A stretch of 54,686 nucleotides of DNA from a virus, in IMG/VR virus record IMGVR_UViG_3300009182_005502, positions 1 through 54,686 of that record. One strand, given 5' to 3'. The position numbers and the translations under genes are program-made. Shown piece after piece: positions 1 through 7,274 of this stretch. The number at the start of each line of letters is the position of its first letter. The first letter of the stretch is position 1. Under the pieces are notes generated by a model. The model was given only the letters and a program-made list of their open reading frames with translations, was not told where the DNA came from and did not search any database.

Positions 1-40
1 AAGACTTCGATGCAATGTCATTCATGTTAGTTGTACTCAT
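1..40 (-). CDS. N-terminal fragment of an unidentified gene running off the window
   Basis: An ATG at 40-38 opens a frame that stays open to the window edge and encodes 13 residues beginning MSTTNMNDIASKS. Its start overlaps the TGA of the upstream kinase gene in an ATGA arrangement, the same coupling used by the two genes before it. It is therefore probably the fourth gene of the DpdA operon. Too little is visible to name a function. Confidence 0.5.
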   Translation of the reverse strand, partial: MSTTNMNDIASKS

Positions 41-594
41 AATTCGTAAAAATCGTTGTTGTGTATTTCTACCTCTTTATCTTGTAAAGCTACAAAGAAT
101 TGTCTAGCACGTTCTTCAACAGAACCACTAAGCCTTACAACAGGTATTGCATATGATTTAATAATACAATCAAAAGATTGCACTACACTATCAAAAAAAT
201 CTTTATTAACTGTTCGTTGACCATCCTCTATAAGAGGTAATTCCGGTTCAACATAAAAAATAATATCATATCTATCAATCATTACCAAAAATAAATCTCT
301 AATAATATCTAATACTTTAATATCTTTTATTAAAGCCATTGAATAAGCATAACCGTCTAAAGCACAACGATCATAAATCGTATCACCTTTTTCGTTAAGA
401 CGTTGAAGATGCTTAGTCATAATTGCAAGTTGAGTTACTTCATCCCCGTCTTCGTTAATATCATACCCCGCTTTCTGCATACCTCTTGTTAAAGAAGTTT
501 TAAACTTAAAATCAGTAAGTACATTTATATCTTGTAAATACTTTACAAGAGTAGTCTTACCTTGACTATGAGCTCCTGAAATAGCTATTTTCAT
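37..594 (-). CDS. P-loop nucleotide/nucleoside kinase-like protein (AAA_28/NadR-kinase type)
   Basis: This 185-residue protein has an N-terminal Walker A loop (G7-T15, GAHSQGKTT) and a downstream YDRCALDG segment (residues 74-81), the DR-containing lid or base-binding region of NadR-type and deoxynucleoside-type kinases. It is a clear paralog of the protein at 32409-33038, with the same MKIA start, P-loop position, FDR/YDR motif and IIFY strand. Its ATG overlaps the TGA of the formyltransferase gene, so it is the third cistron of the DpdA operon. The substrate cannot be read from the sequence. Nicotinamide riboside, a deoxynucleoside or a modified-base nucleotide are all possible. The operon position favours a role linked to 7-deazaguanine metabolism, which is inference. 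Confidence 0.8.
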   Translation of the reverse strand: MKIAISGAHSQGKTTLVKYLQDINVLTDFKFKTSLTRGMQKAGYDINEDGDEVTQLAIMTKHLQRLNEKGDTIYDRCALDGYAYSMALIKDIKVLDIIRDLFLVMIDRYDIIFYVEPELPLIEDGQRTVNKDFFDSVVQSFDCIIKSYAIPVVRLSGSVEERARQFFVALQDKEVEIHNNDFYEL

Positions 595-1130
595 GTATTA
601 TATACTAAATGCTTTTTCAAAAAAGTAAACCATAAATCCGTAGCATCTTTATGTAATTTTTCTATAACTTCTGATTCTGTCATATCTTCTATAAGAACAG
701 TACTATACTCTTTAATTTCTCCTCCATCAAGCTCAGCTGTACAACGGTGTATTGTATTACCTGACCACTTTAAACGTTCTGCTGCAGCACGCTTCTGAGG
801 ATCTTTTCCTTTAAGGTGAGGGTGAAGAAGTAGGTTAGCAGGATGTAAATTATATATTTCGTACTTTTCACATACTTCTGCTGGTACAATTCTAAGCCAC
901 CCGTGAAGAGTTACAAAAGAATTAAACGGTATATTATGCAGATACTCTCCTAGTGTAGTTTGTTTATTTACTTCAAATATTCTTTCTCCAGCAGAACTAA
1001 GCAATAGTGGATTTACACCTTCTAACTCTTGTTTGTTCGTAACAATAAAATCAGGATACCTACCTAGTTTTTCAGATATATTATATATCTCTGTTCCTGA
1101 TTGACTAAAGAAAGCTACCCAGGGTCTCAT
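591..1130 (-). CDS. PurN-fold formyltransferase, candidate preQ1-DNA formyltransferase (DpdN-like)
   Basis: The 179-residue protein has the formyltransferase catalytic triad of PurN: Asn94 and His96 in NLHPANLL, and Asp135 in the ELDGGEI loop that follows GNTIHRCT. Family members transfer formyl from 10-formyltetrahydrofolate to an amine; in PurN the amine is GAR. I chose ATG at 1130, because the upstream TTG would extend it by only two residues and the ATG overlaps the DpdA stop (ATGA). No other purine-synthesis gene is adjacent. The partner is a DpdA-like transglycosylase, so the amine may be that of a 7-aminomethyl-7-deazaguanine base, as proposed for phage DpdN. True PurN, or a sugar N-formyltransferase serving the glycan genes, are the alternatives. 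Confidence 0.78.
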   Translation of the reverse strand: MRPWVAFFSQSGTEIYNISEKLGRYPDFIVTNKQELEGVNPLLLSSAGERIFEVNKQTTLGEYLHNIPFNSFVTLHGWLRIVPAEVCEKYEIYNLHPANLLLHPHLKGKDPQKRAAAERLKWSGNTIHRCTAELDGGEIKEYSTVLIEDMTESEVIEKLHKDATDLWFTFLKKHLVYNT

Positions 1131-1975
1131 TGGCAAAATTTCTTAAAGAGAGATGTATTATAAAAAGCTAATTCTAGCTGTTCGTAGTTAAGATTATGAT
1201 TAATAAATTCAACAAGTTTAACAGACCATTTTTCACTCAATCCATAAACAGGGTTGTATCTTTTACCGAGAATAGCACTTACAATAGGGTTTGACGTATC
1301 TATAGTACTAATAGAATTTTTAAATTGAGTATTATTATACAATTTAAATTCCCACGGAGTAGCACAACCTAGTAGATGATGTGGTTTTTTACTCATTAAA
1401 ACACCATCATTATAAAGACGGGTTAGTAAAGCTACTCTGCCCAGAGTATATCTTACCCAGTTATTAAATCCCATCCAATGTACCCATCTAGGTACAGGTT
1501 CAATTTCCTTTTCAAAAGTATCTATAGAATTCCATTCGTTAAGATAAAACGAATAATCAAATGAAATTGCTATTTTATCAACACGAGGAGCAATATAGTT
1601 ATAACAATCTACTATTTCTTCATACGTCTTGCCCTGTATAACACCTATCTTTTTTCCAGGAAGATTTGTATATTCATTTGTAAATTTTTTAAAGCTCTCA
1701 ATAGTGCCTTTAGAATCCTCTAAAACATCAGGTATAATATACTCTGTAGGACGTAGATCTTTAATCCAATGAGCGTACTCCTTTGAGTCATAAGCCTCTC
1801 CTAACTCAAAAATACTATTATCAAGAAGTACATGTCTGCCCATTTCGACAGACTCTTTATAAAAATTATAATAATCAGTATGAATTGGTAGAAGATGTAC
1901 TAAGCAATAATCGTAATCGTTATACCCTCTTGATGTAGTAAGAAGGCTAATAGGTGTTTCGTGACTAATAAGCAT
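1127..1975 (-). CDS. dpdA: tRNA-guanine-transglycosylase-like protein, probable DpdA (7-deazaguanine insertion into DNA)
   Basis: This 282-residue protein shows the landmarks of the TGT/DpdA barrel in order: LLDNSIFE (Asp52, counterpart of the DSGGFQ aspartate), IIPDVLED (80-87), GVIQG (111-115), HLLGCATPWE (200-209) and a later Asp226 in an IDTSNP context that may be the nucleophile. Family enzymes exchange guanine for a 7-deazaguanine base. DpdA does this in DNA, whereas Tgt acts on tRNA. I use ATG at 1975; an upstream frame extension has no ATG and runs through the promoter. It is the first gene of an operon with the formyltransferase and kinase. QueD and QueE elsewhere in the window supply the matching pathway. 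A tRNA substrate cannot be excluded. Confidence 0.75.
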   Translation of the reverse strand: MLISHETPISLLTTSRGYNDYDYCLVHLLPIHTDYYNFYKESVEMGRHVLLDNSIFELGEAYDSKEYAHWIKDLRPTEYIIPDVLEDSKGTIESFKKFTNEYTNLPGKKIGVIQGKTYEEIVDCYNYIAPRVDKIAISFDYSFYLNEWNSIDTFEKEIEPVPRWVHWMGFNNWVRYTLGRVALLTRLYNDGVLMSKKPHHLLGCATPWEFKLYNNTQFKNSISTIDTSNPIVSAILGKRYNPVYGLSEKWSVKLVEFINHNLNYEQLELAFYNTSLFKKFCQ

Positions 1976-1986
1976 AAATATTGAAT

Positions 1987-2015
1987 ATAATAATGTCAAA
2001 TATAAGAAATGTCAA
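1987..2015 (-). promoter_or_regulatory. sigma70-type promoter of the dpdA operon
   Basis: TTGACA (2015-2010), 17-base spacer, TATTAT (1992-1987), then 11 bases to the dpdA ATG. The -35 hexamer is a perfect consensus. The predicted start of transcription leaves a leader of only a few bases. Confidence 0.6.
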
Positions 2016-2226
2016 GTATATTGTATATAAAAAAAGAATATACGTAGTAAAAGTAGGACCTGTTTATATCTGGAGTACAGCTGCTGCTATAAAAGAAAAC
2101 TGTGTTCACAAAGCTATTGAACATTTTAAAGTAAAATCTGAAAATTATTTAAAATATAAAGGCGCTGAAATTATAAGCTTATACGTTAAAGAAATAAAAA
2201 TTCAGGACAATTCAGGAAATACATAG
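1993..2226 (+). CDS. small protein of unknown function (doubtful)
   Basis: A 77-residue frame on the plus strand, flanked on both sides by minus-strand genes. The translation is basic and protein-like, rich in Lys, Tyr and Val (YKKRIYVVKVGPVYIW), with no repeats or low-complexity runs. It overlaps the end of the bilin reductase gene tail-to-tail by 25 bases. A CATAAATA element 12 bases before the ATG could be a late promoter. Against it, the dpdA promoter lies inside its first codons. I recognise no family. Confidence 0.4.
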   Translation: MSNIRNVKYIVYKKRIYVVKVGPVYIWSTAAAIKENCVHKAIEHFKVKSENYLKYKGAEIISLYVKEIKIQDNSGNT

Positions 2227-2852
2227 TTGTTTAAAAAATGCTTAGCATTTTCTTCTCCAACATCTACCGCTAAAGCTTTAAACGTTTTGTCGTTTTTCTT
2301 CTGACCTATACAATAACTATTCTGTTTTTCTATATTTGTTTTGTATCTTTCTTTAAAAGATTCTGAATATTTTAAAAACTCTTTTGTTATTGCTCTAGAA
2401 TTACACTGTAAAAAATCTATTTCTTCTTCTTGTGGAGATACACAAATAAAGTTTTCTCCAAAGAAATTTGCCCATTCAGGAAGTTTCCTTTCTGGGGACT
2501 TTATAGTATTTTTTAACTGAAGTAAGTTCTTTTGAAGAATCTGATTAGCATTAATAGGTGTAAGATCAAAAAAGAAACCTGTAATTTTATTACCGATTTC
2601 AATAAAGTCTAAACCTAATATAGGTATATCAATAGTAGCATTAGGAAAAATATTAGCGTGTACTACCCCTATTCTTTTAGTTTTATAATATTCTAAATGT
2701 ACATGTCTAAAAATAGGACTTGTATAGATATTATTTTGCCAAATTATATCAGTATTATACTGACCCTCGTAAAGAGTAGGACGATCTGGATATCCAAAAG
2801 CGTCTGTAAAATCTTGTGTTAAAAGATCAAAAAATTCTCTTAGCTTGTCCAT
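2202..2852 (-). CDS. pcyX: ferredoxin-dependent bilin reductase, phage PcyX-like
   Basis: Members of this family reduce biliverdin IXalpha with electrons from ferredoxin to phycobilins. This 216-residue protein carries the core signature: HLE (52-54), VVH-x-NIFP, PILGLDFIEIG and FFFDLTP. His65 and Asp82 sit 17 residues apart, like the catalytic His88/Asp105 pair of PcyA. PebS-type enzymes have Asn in place of that His. The protein is a little shorter than cyanobacterial PcyA. It overlaps the heme oxygenase gene by 13 bases and follows it in the same transcript, so heme to biliverdin to reduced bilin would be one cassette. The His/Asp pair plus non-cyanobacterial context fits the PcyX group known from ocean phages. 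The exact bilin product cannot be read from sequence. Confidence 0.82.
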   Translation of the reverse strand: MDKLREFFDLLTQDFTDAFGYPDRPTLYEGQYNTDIIWQNNIYTSPIFRHVHLEYYKTKRIGVVHANIFPNATIDIPILGLDFIEIGNKITGFFFDLTPINANQILQKNLLQLKNTIKSPERKLPEWANFFGENFICVSPQEEEIDFLQCNSRAITKEFLKYSESFKERYKTNIEKQNSYCIGQKKNDKTFKALAVDVGEENAKHFLNNYVFPELS

Positions 2853-3406
2853 ATCTCTTCAAACAAATCTATATGAAACTGAAAGAAAGCTTTTGTTTCA
2901 AAAACAATGTTATCATTTAAAGAATCGGGTGTATCTTTATCAAGAAGATATCTAACAGTAGTAATAACAGCCATAGGGTCCTTAGATTGATAAGTTTCAT
3001 TATAAGGGGCTTGAGACTTAGCGAGAATTCTACCTCCGTAGAAATCAGCTAACCACCTAAGATAAAAATCCGCCTTAAGAAGCTCTTCACTCTTTGTCCA
3101 AGAATTTGCAAGCCAGGCACGAGTTACCGTCTTAATCGTGCTCTTTGTATAGTTAGTATCAGCAATAAGCTTGTCAATATCTTTCTGTATAAAAGTACTT
3201 CTCTTTAAATCGTTATTTTCTAAAATTTCTTTTTGAAGAAGTCGTTGTTCAACTACCTGATAGACTGGTAGAAGATTAACAAGCAATTCTAGTAAATGTT
3301 CCTTCTTAAAGGAACCATCTACAAAGGATTGCATTAACGGATGTTGCTCAGAAGCTCTATGAAGTTCTGCCGTTTCTTCTTTTAAACGTGTCTGTAAATT
3401 ACTCAT
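2840..3406 (-). CDS. ho1: heme oxygenase
   Basis: This soluble helical protein of 188 residues opens like bacterial heme oxygenases, with LKEETAELHRASEQHPLMQSF. His16 is the expected proximal heme ligand. The distal-helix region is WLADFYGGRILAK (118-130), with the glycine pair that lets the helix kink over the heme. The enzyme would cleave heme to biliverdin, CO and iron using reduced ferredoxin. It is first in a two-gene operon with the bilin reductase, whose start lies inside its 3' end. Its own promoter stands directly in front (TTGATT-16-CATAAT). In phages such enzymes divert host heme; in a non-phototrophic host the use of the bilin is unknown. Confidence 0.88.
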   Translation of the reverse strand: MSNLQTRLKEETAELHRASEQHPLMQSFVDGSFKKEHLLELLVNLLPVYQVVEQRLLQKEILENNDLKRSTFIQKDIDKLIADTNYTKSTIKTVTRAWLANSWTKSEELLKADFYLRWLADFYGGRILAKSQAPYNETYQSKDPMAVITTVRYLLDKDTPDSLNDNIVFETKAFFQFHIDLFEEIWTS

Positions 3407-3415
3407 ATGTTTTAT

Positions 3416-3443
3416 ATTATGGTATCTTCTTTAAAGAAATCAA
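3416..3443 (-). promoter_or_regulatory. sigma70-type promoter of the heme oxygenase/bilin reductase operon
   Basis: TTGATT (3443-3438), 16-base spacer, CATAAT (3421-3416), then 9 bases to the ATG. It overlaps the last codons of the DNA polymerase gene. No Shine-Dalgarno sequence fits between promoter and start. Confidence 0.55.
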
Positions 3444-5983
3444 GAAAATAAATCAAATAAATCAGTTTGTACTTCTTTACCAATGATAGGTAGATGCCAA
3501 CCGATAGCATCATAAACAGCTTCAATAGGTGGAGCTACAATCTTACCGAACATCTTATCGTAATCAATTTTTATATTACCAAATTCTTTTGGATAATCTC
3601 CACTAAAAGCAATAGCATCTAAACTATACGGATTTTTTGATGCGTAAAAGAACTTTACCTTCTGTCCTGATTTGATTGATTCGTATTTCTTTGTAAGATT
3701 GAGTTTTTCTAAAAGAAAATTATACGCGAGGGCTGCTTTTACGTGACAGGGTGTTCCTTTATTAAATTTGTTTAAAGACGCACCGGCTGTATACTTGTCA
3801 GGTTCCTTAACAGCCTTTCTAAACGAAGCTTCTGATATACTAAGATTCTTAAAAAGATCATATGCTTCTCTAAATACTTCGTTTGTCTTTTTAACGTCTT
3901 TAGTGAGGAAGGCAGTCTCAATAGTTTTTTGTATAATTGCTTTTACAGGTTTCGGTGTTGTTGATCTAGCAAGCTCTACCCCGACGTACTTAAACTTCTT
4001 CATCGGTACACCTTCTTCATCTAGAATACGAAGAATATAACGCTTTTTCATTAAGAAGGAACCTACATCAGCAATAGCTTCACGCTTAAACACAAATCGA
4101 GGGTCAGCAGAGTTTAAGTCTTCTCGAGCCCAATCTAGAATCTTTTCTCCTAAATGTTTATCAATAGCATCTACAATAGTATGAACTTTAGGATTAATAA
4201 TACAATCTTCAGCAAGTTTAACTCCTAGCTTATCTAAAATAGGCTGTATAGTAATATAAAGGGAATCAGTATCACCGCTTAGAATCAATGACTCATTTAC
4301 TTTAAACGTATCTTTAGCAAATTGATTAATAATATTACCGCCGGCCTTAGCAACAGCTTGACCTGTTAAGGTAATAGAAGAGGCATTATCGATATCCATA
4401 AAGGCAGAATGCTTATTAGCAAACGTACCGTAGATAGAGTTCAAAAGAATCTTCAGCGTATATTGAAGGGTATCAAAGTATTGAATTGAGTCAGTTGTTT
4501 CTTTATCTTCTTTCTTAGTCTTTTTAAGCTCGATCATCTTTTTACGCGCATAGACACGCTCATCGTAAATACTATTAATCAAGTTAGGACAAACCCCTTT
4601 AAATTTTTGTGAGTATAGTACACCTGCTTTAGATAAAGATACATTTTCGTCTTTAAGAAACTTTTTCAGTTTATCGACGGTAAGTGTAAACGATCCACCA
4701 TTAACAAGCTTAATACCAATCTCTTTATCAGTTTCAATATCACCTGTTACAATCTTACCTAGCTTTGTTTCCGGTGAAATATTCAGCGTTATAATTGTAT
4801 TAGGGTATAGAGAGTTAACGTCAAAGCTTACTATAGCTTCTTTGAGTCCACGTTCAGGCTCTCGCACGTAGCCTCCCTCAAGCGCTTCTCTTATTGTTTC
4901 GTTTTTAAACGTAGGAATAACAAAGCCTTGTTTACGAGCTTGCAGAGACATTGCACCTGTAACAATAGATACCTTACCTAAAGCTCTTTCAAAATTAGTA
5001 CATCCTTTATAAGCAAGGAGACGAATAATTTTAAGGTAGTTAAGCTTATCTTCAAGCTTACGAAGCAGATCTACATCCTGAATGTTATAATCAACAAAGT
5101 TTTCCCAGTCTGTATCAGCTAGAGTGGAAAGGTTAGTAGCGTTAATAGCAAGTTTACCTTCATTAAGTTCATACTCAGCAATATAGTTAAGGGAAAACGA
5201 CTCTCTGTCTCCCTTAGAGTATGTTTTATAAATCTCCATGTAGTCCAAGCAACTAATACCTGAGATATACCAACGACCTACGTCTTTACCAAACTTAGAA
5301 AAGTTTTCTCGATAGTTAATTTCTCTTACCGGGGAAAGTTGTTTAATAAACTCATCTCCTAATAAATTTTTAGCACGATTAATAATGTAAGGAATATCGA
5401 ACATCTCTGTATTCCATCCTGTTAAAATATCTGGAGGGTCTTTTTTCCAGAAATTTACAAATTTCTCAAAGAGATCTTCTTCGCAATCACATTTGTAATA
5501 TGTTACGTTAGGTAGTTTCGGTTTATAATCGTTTTTTAAACCCCAGGTATGAATCTTACCGCTAATAGTATCAAGAATTGTAATAAGAGTTACAGGATCT
5601 TTAGCTTTAGCAGGAATAGGAAACTCATTTGGTGAGTAAGTTTCAATATCAATAAAATAAACCTTTAACGGAAACTTACTAAACTCTTCTTTATGCACAT
5701 CCTCCTTGAATGTTTCGATAAGGAATTGCTGATCGACCGGTAAATTACCAAAAAGACGTGTATTCTTTGTTTCGTTTACGAACTTATTGCGTTCAAAAGA
5801 GTTTCTAAAATAATGCTTTTTAAGAGATGTCTTAAAAATTGAAGTTCCATCTCCTGCTTTATCATTTTCTGTATAAAGAAAAGGTGTAAACGGTACTTCA
5901 GTATCTATACGGTCTCCGTCTTCTGTCCAAGTACGAAGATATACAATTCCTTCTTTAGGGTTATAGGTAGCGTTTCTATACAC
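3440..5983 (-). CDS. 43: family-B replicative DNA polymerase (T4 gp43-like)
   Basis: This 847-residue protein is the replicative polymerase. The 3'-5' exonuclease begins at FIDIETY (Asp112, Glu114). Polymerase motifs follow in order: DVNSLYP (388-394), the KILLNSIYG helix (511-519) and SGDTDSLY with the catalytic DTD (571-573). T4 gp43 is 898 residues, so the length is normal. The start is GTG, fixed by the N-terminal MYRNATYNPKEG and by a promoter ending six bases upstream. Downstream lies the heme oxygenase operon. Upstream are a glycosyltransferase and gp46, which keeps the loose clustering of T4 replication genes. I see no intein or intron interrupting the motifs. Confidence 0.97.
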   Translation of the reverse strand: MYRNATYNPKEGIVYLRTWTEDGDRIDTEVPFTPFLYTENDKAGDGTSIFKTSLKKHYFRNSFERNKFVNETKNTRLFGNLPVDQQFLIETFKEDVHKEEFSKFPLKVYFIDIETYSPNEFPIPAKAKDPVTLITILDTISGKIHTWGLKNDYKPKLPNVTYYKCDCEEDLFEKFVNFWKKDPPDILTGWNTEMFDIPYIINRAKNLLGDEFIKQLSPVREINYRENFSKFGKDVGRWYISGISCLDYMEIYKTYSKGDRESFSLNYIAEYELNEGKLAINATNLSTLADTDWENFVDYNIQDVDLLRKLEDKLNYLKIIRLLAYKGCTNFERALGKVSIVTGAMSLQARKQGFVIPTFKNETIREALEGGYVREPERGLKEAIVSFDVNSLYPNTIITLNISPETKLGKIVTGDIETDKEIGIKLVNGGSFTLTVDKLKKFLKDENVSLSKAGVLYSQKFKGVCPNLINSIYDERVYARKKMIELKKTKKEDKETTDSIQYFDTLQYTLKILLNSIYGTFANKHSAFMDIDNASSITLTGQAVAKAGGNIINQFAKDTFKVNESLILSGDTDSLYITIQPILDKLGVKLAEDCIINPKVHTIVDAIDKHLGEKILDWAREDLNSADPRFVFKREAIADVGSFLMKKRYILRILDEEGVPMKKFKYVGVELARSTTPKPVKAIIQKTIETAFLTKDVKKTNEVFREAYDLFKNLSISEASFRKAVKEPDKYTAGASLNKFNKGTPCHVKAALAYNFLLEKLNLTKKYESIKSGQKVKFFYASKNPYSLDAIAFSGDYPKEFGNIKIDYDKMFGKIVAPPIEAVYDAIGWHLPIIGKEVQTDLFDLFS

Positions 5984-5989
5984 TACTAT

Positions 5990-6017
5990 ATACTATATGT
6001 TCGATTCTTTTTATCAA
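5990..6017 (-). promoter_or_regulatory. sigma70-type promoter of the DNA polymerase gene
   Basis: TTGATA (6017-6012), 16-base spacer, TAGTAT (5995-5990), then 6 bases to the GTG. Transcription should begin at or next to the start codon, giving a leaderless mRNA. The -10 sits in a repeated TATAGTATATAGTA stretch, so the exact hexamer is uncertain by one register. Confidence 0.5.
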
Positions 6018-6025
6018 GATAAAAA

Positions 6026-7270
6026 TTAAGGATTACATTCCTTGAGGTACTTTCTATCTGGAGAACCGAAAGGTGTTGTATATGCTTCAAGATGCTTGTT
6101 AAGATTTCTTTCATCTTCAAGCCAGAATCTTTCAGCATACTCTCTAGACCTCTTACAAAGTTTAGTGTACTTATCTTGATCTTTGAGAGCATACTTAATT
6201 TGATCAATAAACTCATCACCAGTTTTGTATTTGAGCATAGCATCTTTATATGTAACCATATCAGGACAAATACAAGGTAACCCCATAGCACCAGCTTCAA
6301 TAAGCTTAATATTACTTTTAGCGCGGTTAAAGTTGTTATCCTGTAAAGCAGCAAAGGTAAGCTGGGAACCAGAGTTTGCCATAACACCAGGAAAATCAGG
6401 AAGTTGAGCCCACTCTCTAAAGATAATTTCACCGGAATCAATAAACGGCTTAAGAGGTAGAGGGTAGCAACCGTAGAACTGCCATTTAAACATTTTTCTT
6501 GTCTTGATAACAGCGTCAACAACGGCGGAGAAATCATCATTTTGATTTGTTCTATTTGTAACATCAACATGAGTACCAGAAGCAAAAATTGATATAACAG
6601 GACGCTTCTTATTCTTATCATATCCCTTAATAAGATTTTGAAGATTATAATGACGGTCAAACCACCACTTAAGAAGATAATTTGGTATAACAGTAGTATT
6701 CTTATTACCTGTCTTTTCAATAAAGTAATCTCTCATGAAATCGCATGTAACAGTAACCTCGTCACACATATTCATAATATCTAAAATACTTCCGCGAATT
6801 TCATCAGACGTAAATGCGTCTTTATTACGATTAAAATCGGGAATATCTTCTCTAAACACAATATCATCAATTTCGTAAATTAACTTAAAATCAGCCTGCT
6901 TAGAAAGCTCTTTAAGGAATTTAACAAACTCTCTTTGTACGGGGGTTGCTTGTCGTTGAATCTTAACAGCCTTTATACCTGCATAAAATCTTGGATCCAA
7001 TACCATTGTTGTTAGTTCAATAGCTACAGCCTTATTGTACAAATTAAGCATTAGATTAGGAGCCATACAACGATACCAGCTACAACCTCCGTAATCTGCT
7101 AAATAGTTTACAACTCTAGGTAGTCCTTGACCAGGAATTTCAGGGGGAGGTAATTCAAAATTTCCTCTTGCAGGTAATACTTGACAGGAATGCGGTATTC
7201 CTGGGGGGAGGCCTATCGGGGCACCAACGTTATGTTGTATGCCTGAGTAGTTAGTTATAATAGATGACAT
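6026..7270 (-). CDS. GT-B glycosyltransferase (GT4-like) with proline-rich N-terminus
   Basis: The 414-residue protein begins with a Pro/Gly-rich stretch (residues about 17-55) and then a two-domain GT-B fold. YEIDDIVF near the end of the N-domain and the C-domain segment KLIEAGAMGLPCICPD, where the acidic EA pair binds the nucleotide sugar in GT4 enzymes, support the call. I start at ATG 7270; a longer frame to 7327 would run into the gp46 stop region. The gene is inserted between DNA polymerase and gp46, apart from the main glycan cluster. Donor and acceptor are unknown. A minus-strand frame at 5986-6720 in another phase is its shadow. Confidence 0.75.
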   Translation of the reverse strand: MSSIITNYSGIQHNVGAPIGLPPGIPHSCQVLPARGNFELPPPEIPGQGLPRVVNYLADYGGCSWYRCMAPNLMLNLYNKAVAIELTTMVLDPRFYAGIKAVKIQRQATPVQREFVKFLKELSKQADFKLIYEIDDIVFREDIPDFNRNKDAFTSDEIRGSILDIMNMCDEVTVTCDFMRDYFIEKTGNKNTTVIPNYLLKWWFDRHYNLQNLIKGYDKNKKRPVISIFASGTHVDVTNRTNQNDDFSAVVDAVIKTRKMFKWQFYGCYPLPLKPFIDSGEIIFREWAQLPDFPGVMANSGSQLTFAALQDNNFNRAKSNIKLIEAGAMGLPCICPDMVTYKDAMLKYKTGDEFIDQIKYALKDQDKYTKLCKRSREYAERFWLEDERNLNKHLEAYTTPFGSPDRKYLKECNP

Positions 7271-7274
7271 AATG

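Noticed and set aside
3768-4040. Plus-strand frame inside the DNA polymerase gene
   Set aside because: It lies wholly antisense to a gene with intact motifs and has no promoter or family resemblance.
5986-6720. 244-residue minus-strand frame
   Set aside because: It is another phase of the GT4-like gene, dominated by Leu/Ile low complexity.
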